DNA of 58,090 nt from Sphingobium sp. C100 (lineage in GTDB: Bacteria > Pseudomonadota > Alphaproteobacteria > Sphingomonadales > Sphingomonadaceae). Both the position numbers and the translations under genes were made by a program. Below, in pieces: positions 44,517 to 53,006 of the stretch (the stretch's first letter is position 1; the number at the start of each line of letters is the position of its first letter). The notes beneath the pieces are model-generated. The model made no database searches, was not told where the DNA came from, and saw only the letters and a list, made by a program, of their open reading frames with translations. Where the stretch lies: NCBI RefSeq assembly GCF_000508185.1, contig NZ_AYOY01000137.1:1-58090 (forward strand), read 5' to 3'.

Positions 44517-45110
44517 GTGACCGTTAAAGATAAATCGAAAAGCCGCGGCAGACCCCGTGCTTTCGACCGGGAAAAGGCGCTGGAGCGGGCGCAGGCGCTG
44601 TTCCACGCACAGGGTTATGAAGGCGTCGGCGTCGCCGCGCTGGCACAGGCCATGGAAATCAATCCGCCCAGCCTTTACGCCGCCTTCGGCAGCAAGGCGG
44701 CGCTGTTCGATGAGATATTGGGCCGCTATGCGCGGGCATCGCCCCTGCTGGAGGCGCTGGATATGGCCAAGGCCAGTCCCGCGACGGTGTTAGCGGATGT
44801 GTTGCACAAGGCCGCCATCCTCTATTCGGCCGATCCAGCCACCCTGGGATGCATGGTGCTGGAAGGCGGCCGTGGCACAGACGCCGATGCGGCCTGCCGC
44901 GCGCGCGGTTGCCGGGACGCGAGCGTGCAGGCAATGCGCGACTTCGTCGCCCGCACCCACCCCGACAAGGCCGATGTGGTGGCGGATTATATGACGGCCG
45001 TGATGTCCGGCCTGTCGGCTGACGCGCGCGCGGGCCATTCGACCCAGCGCCTGACGGCGATCGCCGACATGGCGGCGCTGGCGATCAAGGCGATGCTGAC
45101 GCCGGATTGA
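44517..45110 (+). CDS. bdcR: TetR-family repressor resembling BdcR
   Basis: A 197 aa protein with GTG start at 44517 (AAGGA 8 nt upstream). The N-terminal HTH includes G-R-P-R-A-F-D, A-L-F-H-A-Q-G-Y-E-G-V-G-V and N-P-P-S-L-Y-A-A-F-G-S-K-A-A-L-F. The C-terminal ligand domain includes G-C-M-V-L-E-G and V-M-S-G-L-S-A-D-A-R-A-G-H-S. These stretches follow E. coli BdcR, the regulator of bdcA, as I recall it. Divergent from the bdcA-like gene, which it likely represses. Confidence 0.8.
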   Translation: MTVKDKSKSRGRPRAFDREKALERAQALFHAQGYEGVGVAALAQAMEINPPSLYAAFGSKAALFDEILGRYARASPLLEALDMAKASPATVLADVLHKAAILYSADPATLGCMVLEGGRGTDADAACRARGCRDASVQAMRDFVARTHPDKADVVADYMTAVMSGLSADARAGHSTQRLTAIADMAALAIKAMLTPD

Positions 45111-45148
45111 GCAGGCGGGCGAACATTCTTGTTCATGACGCCGTCGCC

Positions 45149-46138
45149 CTATTGCGGCCGATGCCCCTTGCGCCACTTGGTCCAGAGATGCCGCACCAGC
45201 ATCTGCGGCGGCATCCGCAACCAGTGAGATCGGAGATAGAAGGCGAAGACGAGCAGCTTACGCGTCTCCCGTCCCCAGCCGTCACGGGCGAGCAAGCGGG
45301 CGCGGACCAGCCGGTCCCAGACCGTCAACCGCTCGCCATCGCCATACAGCGCTGCGGCAAGGCGGCGAGCCTGACTCACATGCCGCAGCAGACCATGGCG
45401 GTCGGCGCGCGCATCGAGCGTCCGGGGATCGGCATCCGGCAGCAGGCAATATATGTCCCACAGATTGCGCAGTCCCCCCTGCAAGTCGCCATCGGCCAGC
45501 ATATGCGCAACCGAATGGACGATCCGGTCCTCGGTCGAGAGAATATATAATCCATCGGTTATCGCGACGGCGTCGGCGATCATGGCCTCCGCGTCGGGCG
45601 TCTGCCGCGCGGTGAGCGGCAGGACGGTATGATGCACGTCGATCATCCGGTCGCGGGTCCGATGGATCATCGGCGGCAATTCGTGCATCCACTGGCGATA
45701 ATAAGCGTCGTCATAGGGGTCGGGCTTCACCCATTCCCAGCCCGCCGCCATCAATGCCTCCTCGACCTGCGGCATGGCCGCGCGCGGCACCAATATGTCG
45801 AGGTCACCGATGAAGCGCCCCTGCCCCGCGCGCAGGCCGGCCGCCACATAGGCCGTGCCCTTGAGCAGCAGCAACCGGACATCCAGCCCGCGCAGCGCCT
45901 GCGCCGCGCGGTCGGCTTCCCACAAGGCCTGGCGCGCTTCACGCTCCGCGTCCCGCCGCGCGTCGTCCAGGATCGGCGCCGCCGCCGCCGGCACGGCCCC
46001 GCCATCGAGCCGCCAGGCCAGCGTGCCGATCAGCCGTTCCGCGCGCGCCGCCGCGATCAGGCCGTTCCACCCGGTCGCGTCGAGCGCCGCGACCGACGCG
46101 GGATCGCGCAGCGCGCGGACCAGCAGCGCGGCGCTCAC
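45149..46138 (-). CDS. Nucleotidyltransferase-family protein of the HprK-related system
   Basis: A 329 aa protein of the uncharacterised nucleotidyltransferase family seen with lasso-peptide and related tailoring clusters. L-L-L-K-G-T-A-Y at residues 90-97 and G-D-L-D-I-L-V at 111-117 supply the acidic D-x-D pair; D-V-H-H-T-V lies further on. The helical C-terminal half carries D-I-Y-C-L-L. It is the last gene of a leftward unit and its start overlaps the kinase stop by 4 nt. It may transfer a nucleotide or sugar-nucleotide-like group to a peptide or protein, but no substrate is visible. Confidence 0.8.
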   Translation of the reverse strand: MSAALLVRALRDPASVAALDATGWNGLIAAARAERLIGTLAWRLDGGAVPAAAAPILDDARRDAEREARQALWEADRAAQALRGLDVRLLLLKGTAYVAAGLRAGQGRFIGDLDILVPRAAMPQVEEALMAAGWEWVKPDPYDDAYYRQWMHELPPMIHRTRDRMIDVHHTVLPLTARQTPDAEAMIADAVAITDGLYILSTEDRIVHSVAHMLADGDLQGGLRNLWDIYCLLPDADPRTLDARADRHGLLRHVSQARRLAAALYGDGERLTVWDRLVRARLLARDGWGRETRKLLVFAFYLRSHWLRMPPQMLVRHLWTKWRKGHRPQ

Positions 46139-46998
46139 GCCAATTCATCCCACAGGCGATCGACCATATCGAACGCGGCCTCGCCCGATGGAAAGTCGAT
46201 CGCGCGCGCGGGCGCGCCGGTCACGAAGCGGGTCAGGGCGGCAAAACCCGGCTCCCCCAGAGCGACATAATTGGTCGATGCCTGGGTCAGGCGCATGAAC
46301 GCCTCCCCCTGTCCCACCGGCCGGACCTCCGCCTGATGGCCAAAGCGGGGGAAGAGCAGCAGCGCGGGCGCCGCGCCTTCGGTCATGCGGGCGACGGCAT
46401 CGGCGCGCGGGACCATGTGGCGGATGTCGCCCTTTGCCGTGGCCCGCAGCAGCGGCCCCATCCGGTCCGCCGCCACCGCGCCTGCAACCACGTCGATCGC
46501 CCGGTTTTTCAGCGATACCAGGCGCGGAAAGGGCAGGATCGCCCCGCTGTCGAGGTCCAGCAGCGCAAATTCATCGCCCATCAGCCGCCAGCCACGCTCG
46601 CCCAGCAAGGCCGCCAGCGTCGATTTGCCGGAGCCGGACTCTCCGGTCATCACCAACGCGCGCCCGTCCTTCTCCACGCTGGAGGCATGGAGCAGCAGAT
46701 GTCGTCGCCAGCCGAGCGCCATTTGCAGGTTCATGCCCATTTCAGCCGCCAGCAAGCCATGGGCCAGGCTCATCGGCGCGGCGTCGGCCAGCCCATGGTC
46801 ACCGGTGATGAAGATGGACGGTCGCACCCAGCGCCGCGCCAGGCTGGTCGGCTGAAGCCGGACGGTGAAGTCGGCGATGGCGCCGCGCTGGTCGGGATAG
46901 GCGGCATAGAGCCGCGCCAATGCGTCGATCGGCGCGCGCCAGGCGGACCCGACGCGGAATGTCGCCGGGCCGATGCGCAGGGTCAGTTCATGCCTCAT
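46135..46998 (-). CDS. HprK-related kinase (HprK-rel-A type)
   Basis: A 287 aa protein resembling only the C-terminal kinase half of HPr kinase/phosphorylase. Walker A is G-E-S-G-S-G-K-S-T at 119-127, preceded by L-L-H-A-S-S-V at 102-108, and G-D-E at 141-143 supplies the acidic residues; the R-L-V-S-L-K-N-R segment follows. It should phosphorylate a Ser in a small protein or peptide. HPr itself is not encoded here. Overlaps the PqqD-like gene upstream and the nucleotidyltransferase downstream by 4 nt each. Related kinases phosphorylate lasso-peptide precursors, hence the peptide-tailoring idea. Confidence 0.85.
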   Translation of the reverse strand: MRHELTLRIGPATFRVGSAWRAPIDALARLYAAYPDQRGAIADFTVRLQPTSLARRWVRPSIFITGDHGLADAAPMSLAHGLLAAEMGMNLQMALGWRRHLLLHASSVEKDGRALVMTGESGSGKSTLAALLGERGWRLMGDEFALLDLDSGAILPFPRLVSLKNRAIDVVAGAVAADRMGPLLRATAKGDIRHMVPRADAVARMTEGAAPALLLFPRFGHQAEVRPVGQGEAFMRLTQASTNYVALGEPGFAALTRFVTGAPARAIDFPSGEAAFDMVDRLWDELA

Positions 46999-47282
46999 GC
47001 CGCGCACACCAGCCCCAGCGCCTCCAGCGCCTCCAACTGCGCAGCGACCTGCGCCAGCGCAACGTCACGCGGTCCCAGGTCATAGTCGCGCGCCAGCCGG
47101 TCATGCAGATCCGACGCCGTGACAGGCGCCCCGTCGACCATGCGCTCCAGCATTTCGGGCACGGGACTGATCACCATATGGGTCTGGCCCGACCGAGGAT
47201 GGTAGAGCAGGACGAGATCGTCGAGCGGGCAGACGCGACAGGAGTCGCGGCGGTCGAGACGATAGCGCTTCATCCTGTCCAT
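46995..47282 (-). CDS. PqqD-like peptide-binding protein
   Basis: A 95 aa protein with a PqqD/RRE-like winged-helix fold: V-C-P-L-D-D-L-V-L-L-Y-H-P, T-H-M-V-I-S-P-V-P-E-M-L-E-R-M and a C-terminal helix with L-E-A-L-E-A-L-G-L-V. PqqD-like proteins capture leader peptides for modifying enzymes. The start is uncertain: 47282 (M-D-R-M-K-R-Y) has AGGAAGG 8 nt upstream, but ATGs at 47303 and 47273 are also possible. Its stop overlaps the kinase start (ATGA); the Tat-type protein gene ends 76 nt upstream. Confidence 0.82.
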   Translation of the reverse strand: MDRMKRYRLDRRDSCRVCPLDDLVLLYHPRSGQTHMVISPVPEMLERMVDGAPVTASDLHDRLARDYDLGPRDVALAQVAAQLEALEALGLVCAA

Positions 47283-47358
47283 GGCCGGCCCTTCCTGCTG
47301 CATCGTCCCGCCCTGATATGGGGAATTTTTGCAATCGGCCATTGCGCCGAACGGCGGA

Positions 47359-47799
47359 TCAGCGCGGCATCTGCAAGGAGGCGTAGCAGGTAAAGCCGCT
47401 CGTCCCCGATTGGAGGCGGCGGATATAGTTGAGATAGGCCTGATTCTGGTCGTAGCTGGTGCCAGGCAACGGGCGACCGCGCAGCGCCTGTTTCACCTGC
47501 TCCCCGGTGAAGCTGCGCCCGGTGCCGGGAAAAGCGCCCGGCGTGCCAGCGGGCACGACCTGCCCGCTGGGCGCGATATATTTGCCCGCGCGGCCCTGGT
47601 CGGGCACGGGAATGGTGCAATTGAGCACGGAGGCCGCCGTGTTGGCCAACGCCGGACGAATCGAAACGATCGCGGAAGCCGCCACCGCGCCGCCCATCAG
47701 CAATTGGCGACGCGACGCAAAGGCGCCCTCCGCCGGCTGTTCGACAATGGAGGGCTGCTGCGGCGGGAGGCCGTCCTGCTCGGGCTTCGGGTCGCTCAT
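47359..47799 (-). CDS. Tat-exported small protein of the HprK-related locus
   Basis: A 146 aa protein of unknown family. Residues 1-28 are a Pro/Gln-rich leader, R30-R31 begin a twin-arginine-like signal (S-R-R-Q-L-L-M-G-G-A), and cleavage is likely after A-L-A at 52. The mature part has exactly two cysteines (C61 and C138), several Ser/Thr near the C-terminus (S-G-T-S-G-F-T-C) and ends P-R. It is the first gene in the unit with the PqqD-like protein, kinase and nucleotidyltransferase, so it is the best candidate in this window for their substrate. This is inference from gene order. Confidence 0.72.
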   Translation of the reverse strand: MSDPKPEQDGLPPQQPSIVEQPAEGAFASRRQLLMGGAVAASAIVSIRPALANTAASVLNCTIPVPDQGRAGKYIAPSGQVVPAGTPGAFPGTGRSFTGEQVKQALRGRPLPGTSYDQNQAYLNYIRRLQSGTSGFTCYASLQMPR

Positions 47800-47900
47800 A
47801 AAATTCCGTTTCGCATCGCGCGCTTGCCAAAGCGTAAAGATTGCACGCTATTGGGCATCGACCATCGCAGCAATTACGCGACAAATCCAGCGCGGTAACC

Positions 47901-49193
47901 ATGAATCGACTAAGCATTTCGCAGATCACCGCCTCCCTGGCCATGCTGTTGCTGGGCACGGGCGGCGCCTTGATGTTGGGCGCGCACCCGATCAACATCG
48001 CCCTGCCGGTCCTGGCCGGCGTCCTGGTGCTCATCATCACGTCGGGTGATGCGGGGCTTCGCCCGTCCCCCGCCCCGTCGCCGGTCGTGGTCGATCAACC
48101 CGACTTTACCGCCCATCCCGATTTTCCAAGTCTGCTGGAGGGGATTTCCGATCCGCTGATGCTAGTGGAAAAAGGACGGATCGTGCGCGCCAACCGGGCG
48201 GCGATGCGGCTGTTGGGCGCGCATATCGAGGGAGAGGATGCGCGCATCGCCATCCGCCACCCCGCCGCCGCCGAGCGATTGGCAAGCCTCGCGCCGCTGG
48301 CCGAACCGATCATGATCGAACTGGTGGGCCTCGGCACGCGCGAACAGCGCTGGCAGATGCGTGTCGCCCCCGTCGGCGCCGTGAGCGCGATGCGACGGCT
48401 GGTGCATCTGGTCGATCATAGCGGCACCCATGCCGCCGAACGGATGCGCGTCGATTTCGTCGCCAATGCCAGCCACGAACTGCGCACGCCGCTGGCGGGG
48501 ATATTGGGCTTCATCGAGACGCTGGCCGATCCCGAACTGGGCAAGGATGTCGAGACCCGCCAACGCTTCCTGAAGATCATGGATGGCGAAGCCCGGCGAA
48601 TGCAGCGGTTGATCGACGACCTCATATCCCTGTCGCGGATCGAAGCGGAAAAATATCGTGCGCCCGACAGCGCGGTGGACCTGAGCGAGCTGGTGGCCGA
48701 AGTGGTCGGCGTGTTCCGGTCCAGCCATGGCGAGCGGGGCCGCGACGTCGGGATGGAGATCGCCCCCGGCCTGGGTCCGGTGCTGGGCGACCGGGCGCAA
48801 CTGTCACAGTTGCTGCACAATCTGATCGGCAATTCGGTGAAATATGGTCGCCCCGGCACGCCGATCCGCGTCTCGCTGGCCGAAGGGCCAAGCGGCATGG
48901 CCCGGCTGTCGGTCGCGGACGAGGGCGAAGGCATTGGTCCCGACCACCTGCCGCGCCTGACCGAGCGCTTCTATCGCGTCGATTCCGGGCGAAGCCGGGC
49001 GATGGGCGGCACGGGCCTGGGCCTGGCCATCGTCAAGCATATCGTCGAACGGCATCGTGGCCGGCTCGACATTGCGAGCACATTGGGCAAGGGCACGAGC
49101 ATCAGCGTGCTTCTGCCGCCGCCCGCCGAAGAAGCCTCCGCCAGAATGGACGAGAAAAGGCGGCCTTCCGCCCTTTCCGGCACAGTGTCATGA
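47901..49193 (+). CDS. phoR: Phosphate-regulon sensor histidine kinase
   Basis: A 430 aa membrane kinase that phosphorylates PhoB when phosphate is scarce. Two transmembrane segments (about 9-26 and 31-48), a PAS domain (about 75-170, L-L-E-G-I-S-D-P-L-M-L-V), a HisKA domain with H192 in N-A-S-H-E-L-R-T-P, and an ATPase domain with N-L-I-G-N-S-V-K-Y, D-E-G-E-G-I-G and G-G-T-G-L-G-L-A-I-V. No sensor loop between the membrane segments, as in other PhoR proteins that sense through PstSCAB/PhoU. Its stop codon lies inside the Pho-box-like repeats before pstS. Confidence 0.93.
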   Translation: MNRLSISQITASLAMLLLGTGGALMLGAHPINIALPVLAGVLVLIITSGDAGLRPSPAPSPVVVDQPDFTAHPDFPSLLEGISDPLMLVEKGRIVRANRAAMRLLGAHIEGEDARIAIRHPAAAERLASLAPLAEPIMIELVGLGTREQRWQMRVAPVGAVSAMRRLVHLVDHSGTHAAERMRVDFVANASHELRTPLAGILGFIETLADPELGKDVETRQRFLKIMDGEARRMQRLIDDLISLSRIEAEKYRAPDSAVDLSELVAEVVGVFRSSHGERGRDVGMEIAPGLGPVLGDRAQLSQLLHNLIGNSVKYGRPGTPIRVSLAEGPSGMARLSVADEGEGIGPDHLPRLTERFYRVDSGRSRAMGGTGLGLAIVKHIVERHRGRLDIASTLGKGTSISVLLPPPAEEASARMDEKRRPSALSGTVS

Positions 49194-49218
49194 AAATGAA
49201 ACTGGAATGTCACAGAGG
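49186..49218 (+). promoter_or_regulatory. Pho-box-like repeats upstream of pstS
   Basis: Three 11 bp units in a row: TGTCATGAAAA (49186-49196), TGAAACTGGAA (49197-49207) and TGTCACAGAGG (49208-49218). The spacing and the TGTCA cores are those of PhoB-binding direct repeats; the middle unit is degenerate. The site overlaps the last codons of phoR and lies 78-110 bp upstream of the pstS start, well placed to activate the pst-pho genes. Confidence 0.75.
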
Positions 49219-49295
49219 CGCGATGGTCCGCGACTAGTGGCCGTCTCCATGGGGGCGGCGACATGCGACTCGCGGCTTTGATGATGGAGATTCCC

Positions 49296-50345
49296 GTGAA
49301 GAAATTCGCCCTTCTCGCCGCTGCGGCCACAACCATGCTCAGCCTCGCCGGCTGCGGCGACCAGTCGGGCGCGGGCGGCACACGCGACCAGATTCGCGCG
49401 GTCGGATCCTCCACCGTCTATCCCTTCGCAACCGCGGCGGCCGAACTGTTCGTCCACAGCAACCCCGGCATGAAGTCGCCGATCATCGAATCGACCGGCA
49501 CGGGCGGGGGCATGAAGCTGTTCTGCGCGGGCGTCGGCGCCCAGCATCCCGACATCGAGGATGCTTCGCGCCGGATGAAGAAGTCCGAATTCGACCAGTG
49601 CCAGGCCAACGGGGTCAAGGACATCATCGAAATCCAGATCGGCGTCGACGGCCTCGCCTTCGCCGAATCGAAAAAAGGTCCGGGCCTGAAGCTCACTCCC
49701 CAGATCGTCTATGAGGCGCTGGCCGCCAATCCCTATGGCAAGGGGCCGAACAAGACGCAGACCTGGAAGGATGTGGACCCGAGCCTGCCGGCGATCACCA
49801 TCTCCGTCTTCGGCCCGCCATCGACCAGCGGCACGCGCGATTCGCTTGCCGAACTGATCCTTGAAAAGGGTTGCCAGAGCGACCCCGCCATGGAAGCGCT
49901 CAAGGAGAAGAATGAGGACGAATATAAGGCGACCTGCACCCGAATCCGCGAGGACGGCAAATATGTGGACTCCGGCGAAAATGACAATTTGATCGTTCAG
50001 AAGCTGGGTGCAAATCCCAATGCTGTCGGCGTCTTCGGCTTCAGCTTCCTGGAAGAAAATAAGGACACATTGCAGGATGTGCCGATCAACGGCGTCCAGG
50101 CGACCTATGAAACGGTTTCGACCGGCCAATATCCCGGCGCCCGCCCACTCTATATCTATGTGAAGAAGGCGCATATGCAGGCCGTCCCCGGCCTTCAGGC
50201 CTATATCAACACCTTCGCCGCCAACTGGGGGCCTGACGGCGCGCTGACCAAGCGCGGCATGGTCGCTTCACCCGAAGAACAGCGCAAGGCAAGCGCCGAG
50301 ACGGTCAGATCCCTGGCCGTGCTCGACGGTTCCGAACTCAAATAA
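49296..50345 (+). CDS. pstS: Phosphate-binding lipoprotein PstS
   Basis: A 349 aa substrate-binding protein of the high-affinity phosphate ABC transporter. The GTG at 49296 is chosen because GGAG stands 6 nt before it and gives a clean lipoprotein signal (V/M-K-K-F-A-L-L-A-A-A-A-T-T-M-L-S-L-A-G-C) with lipobox L-A-G-C; the upstream ATGs do not. The phosphate-site loops G-S-S-T-V-Y-P-F, S-T-G-T-G-G-G-M and P-S-T-S-G-T-R-D are present. First gene after the Pho box. Confidence 0.95.
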   Translation: MKKFALLAAAATTMLSLAGCGDQSGAGGTRDQIRAVGSSTVYPFATAAAELFVHSNPGMKSPIIESTGTGGGMKLFCAGVGAQHPDIEDASRRMKKSEFDQCQANGVKDIIEIQIGVDGLAFAESKKGPGLKLTPQIVYEALAANPYGKGPNKTQTWKDVDPSLPAITISVFGPPSTSGTRDSLAELILEKGCQSDPAMEALKEKNEDEYKATCTRIREDGKYVDSGENDNLIVQKLGANPNAVGVFGFSFLEENKDTLQDVPINGVQATYETVSTGQYPGARPLYIYVKKAHMQAVPGLQAYINTFAANWGPDGALTKRGMVASPEEQRKASAETVRSLAVLDGSELK

Positions 50346-50355
50346 GCGAAGGCCC

Positions 50356-51750
50356 ATGACCGGACCAGCCATCCTCCTGCTGCTCGCGGGCCTGGGCGCC
50401 ATAGCCTGGGTCAGCGCCCGCGCGCGTGCGCTCCGGCTCCAGACCGTGGCGCGAGCCACCGGGCGGCGCGACGCCGTTCACTCGCTGCCAGGCTATCATG
50501 GCTGGTATGTCGCACTGTGGACGCTGATCCCCGCCGGCATTTTCCTGGCCGTGTGGGCCAATGTGGCGCCAGGGCTGGTGACGCAATCGGTGCTGACCGA
50601 TCCGGCGGCGCAGAGCCTGCCCGCCGATGGCTTTGCCCGGTCCGCCATCCTGGGCGAGGCGCGGGCGATCGCCAGCGGGTTGCAGGCCGCCGCCTTCAAT
50701 CCGGCGAGCGAAGCGCTGGTCGAGCCCTATCGCACAGCCCTGACCGAATATGGCATCGCCGGCGCGGTGCTTGCGCTGATCCTCGCTTTTGCCGGTGGCG
50801 CCTATGCCTTCACGCGCGTGCGCCCCGATTTCCGGGCGCGCACCAGGGTGGAACGGTTGGTGATGGCGTCGCTGCTGATCGCCTCGTTGCTGGCGATCAT
50901 CACCACGCTGGGCATCGTCGCCTCGCTGCTGTGGGAAAGCTTCCGCTTCTTCTCGATGGTGAACCCGCTCGACTTCCTGTTCGGCGTCAAATGGAGTCCG
51001 CAGTCGGCCGCCATGGGCTATGGCAACAAGGACGCGTTCGGGGCGGTGCCATTGTTCTGGGGCACGATCTTCATCGGCGCGATCATCGCCATGATCGTCG
51101 CCATTCCGTTGGGCCTGATGAGCGCGGTCTATCTGACCCAATATGCCAGCCCCACCGTGCGCAAGTGGATGAAGCCGATGCTGGAGGTGCTCGCGGGCGT
51201 CCCCACCGTCGTCTACGGCTATTTCGCCGCGCTGACCGTCGCGCCGGCGCTGCGCGACCTCGCCGTCTCGATCGGCATCCATGGCGCATCCTCGGAAAGC
51301 GCACTGGCCGCCGGCCTGGTGATGGGCGTGATGATCATTCCCTTCGTGTCATCCATGGCCGACGACAGCATCGCCGCCGTGCCGCAGTCGATGCGGGACG
51401 GCAGCCTGGCGATGGGCGCGACCACCAGCGAGACGATCACCCGCGTTCTGGTCCCCGCCGCGCTGCCCGGCGTCGTGGGGGGCGTGCTGCTGGCCGTCAG
51501 CCGCGCCATCGGCGAAACGATGATCGTGGTGATGGCCGCGGGCCTTGCCGCCAACCTGACGCTCAATCCCTTCGCCAGCGTGACCACGGTGACGACCCAG
51601 ATCGTCCAGTTGCTGACCGGTGACCAGGAGTTTGACAGCGCCAAGACGCTGGCCGCCTTCGCGCTTGGACTGGTGCTGTTCATCGTCACCCTGCTGCTCA
51701 ACATCGTGGCCCTGCGGGTCGTGAAGAAATATCGCGAGGCTTACGAATAA
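50356..51750 (+). CDS. pstC: Phosphate ABC transporter permease PstC
   Basis: A 464 aa permease, longer than the E. coli protein because of an N-terminal extension with additional membrane segments and a periplasmic loop (about residues 70-130). Such an extended N-terminus occurs in other alphaproteobacterial PstC proteins. The core BPD domain (about 230-450) includes V-A-I-P-L-G-L-M-S-A-V-Y-L, L-E-V-L-A-G-V-P-T-V-V-Y-G-Y and the EAA-type loop with G-A-T-T-S-E-T-I-T. Starts 10 nt after pstS; its stop overlaps the pstA start (TAATG). Confidence 0.95.
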   Translation: MTGPAILLLLAGLGAIAWVSARARALRLQTVARATGRRDAVHSLPGYHGWYVALWTLIPAGIFLAVWANVAPGLVTQSVLTDPAAQSLPADGFARSAILGEARAIASGLQAAAFNPASEALVEPYRTALTEYGIAGAVLALILAFAGGAYAFTRVRPDFRARTRVERLVMASLLIASLLAIITTLGIVASLLWESFRFFSMVNPLDFLFGVKWSPQSAAMGYGNKDAFGAVPLFWGTIFIGAIIAMIVAIPLGLMSAVYLTQYASPTVRKWMKPMLEVLAGVPTVVYGYFAALTVAPALRDLAVSIGIHGASSESALAAGLVMGVMIIPFVSSMADDSIAAVPQSMRDGSLAMGATTSETITRVLVPAALPGVVGGVLLAVSRAIGETMIVVMAAGLAANLTLNPFASVTTVTTQIVQLLTGDQEFDSAKTLAAFALGLVLFIVTLLLNIVALRVVKKYREAYE

Positions 51751-53006
51751 TGTCTGCCGCCATCATCTCCGAGCGCGTCCCTACCGACTGGAAGTCGAAC
51801 GCGATGCGCCGACGGATCGCGCGACGCTATGCCGCCGAGCGCCGCTTCCGCCTGCTGGGCATGGGGGCGGTGCTGCTCTCGGCCGCTTTCCTCGCCTTCC
51901 TGCTCGTGACCATGATGGGCAATGGCCTGCGCGGCTTCACCCGGACCGAAATCGCGCTGAAGGTGGACTTTCCCGCCGCGCCGCTGCTGCTTGACCCCGA
52001 CACCATCACCAACGAGGCGCTGGCCAACGCCAACCTGCCGATGGTGACGAGCGCGGTGGCCCGAAAGACGCTTGGCAAGGATGCCGACGCGCTGTTGTCG
52101 CCCACCGCCTGGGTCAGCATCCGCGACGCGATCAAGGCCGATCCGACCATCCTCAGCCGCACCGAAACCATCCGCATTCCCGCCTCGACCGAGATCGACC
52201 TCGCGGCCAAGAGCGATGGCTCGCCGGAGGCCGAAGCCGCCGTCACGCGCCTCAAGCAGGCCGGCATCCTCTCGACCGGCTTCAACTGGAACTTCCTGAC
52301 AGCCAGCGACGGCACCGATCCGACCCAGGTCGGCATCTGGGGCGCGTTCAAGGGCTCGCTGCTCACCATGCTCGTCACCCTGGTGCTGAGCTTCCCGATC
52401 GGCGTGGCGACCGCCCTCTATCTGGAGGAATATGCACCCAAGGCCTGGTGGACCGACATCATCGAAGTGTCGATCAACAATCTGGCGGCCGTTCCTTCGA
52501 TCATCTTCGGCCTCCTGGGCCTGTCGATCTTCCTCAACTTCCTGCACCTGCCGCGATCGGCGGCGCTGATCGGCGGCGTGACGCTGGCGCTGATGACGAT
52601 GCCGGTCATCGTCATCGCCGGCCGCAACGCCATCAAGTCGGTGCCGCCCAGCATCCGCGACGCGGCGCTAGGCATTGGCGCCAGCCCGGTGCAGGTGGTG
52701 TTCCAGCATGTCCTGCCGCTCGCCCTGCCCGGCATCCTGACCGGCACCATCATCGGCATGGCGCGCGCGCTGGGCGAAACCGCGCCGCTCCTGATGATCG
52801 GGATGCGCGCGTTCATCGCCACGCCGCCGGGCGGCATCACTGACCCGGCTACCGTTCTTCCCGTCCAGATATTCCTCTGGTCGGACGAAGTCTCGAAGGG
52901 CTTCGTCGAGAAAACGTCGGCGGCGATCATCGTGCTGCTCATCTTCCTGCTCGCGATGAACGGCCTCGCCATCTACCTGCGCAACAAATTTGAAAAACGG
53001 TGGTAA
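51750..53006 (+). CDS. pstA: Phosphate ABC transporter permease PstA
   Basis: A 418 aa permease, also with an N-terminal extension: one membrane segment at about residues 33-55, then a periplasmic stretch of around 130 residues before the core. BPD core: [27 protein letters not shown] and the EAA loop [12 protein letters not shown]. It overlaps pstC by one base and pstB by one base (TAATG each time), so stoichiometric translation is likely. Confidence 0.95.
   Translation: MSAAIISERVPTDWKSNAMRRRIARRYAAERRFRLLGMGAVLLSAAFLAFLLVTMMGNGLRGFTRTEIALKVDFPAAPLLLDPDTITNEALANANLPMVTSAVARKTLGKDADALLSPTAWVSIRDAIKADPTILSRTETIRIPASTEIDLAAKSDGSPEAEAAVTRLKQAGILSTGFNWNFLTASDGTDPTQVGIWGAFKGSLLTMLVTLVLSFPIGVATALYLEEYAPKAWWTDIIEVSINNLAAVPSIIFGLLGLSIFLNFLHLPRSAALIGGVTLALMTMPVIVIAGRNAIKSVPPSIRDAALGIGASPVQVVFQHVLPLALPGILTGTIIGMARALGETAPLLMIGMRAFIATPPGGITDPATVLPVQIFLWSDEVSKGFVEKTSAAIIVLLIFLLAMNGLAIYLRNKFEKRW

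Noticed and set aside
47800..47900. Pho box before phoR
   Set aside because: No pair of TGTCA-type cores with 11 bp spacing was found in this interval.
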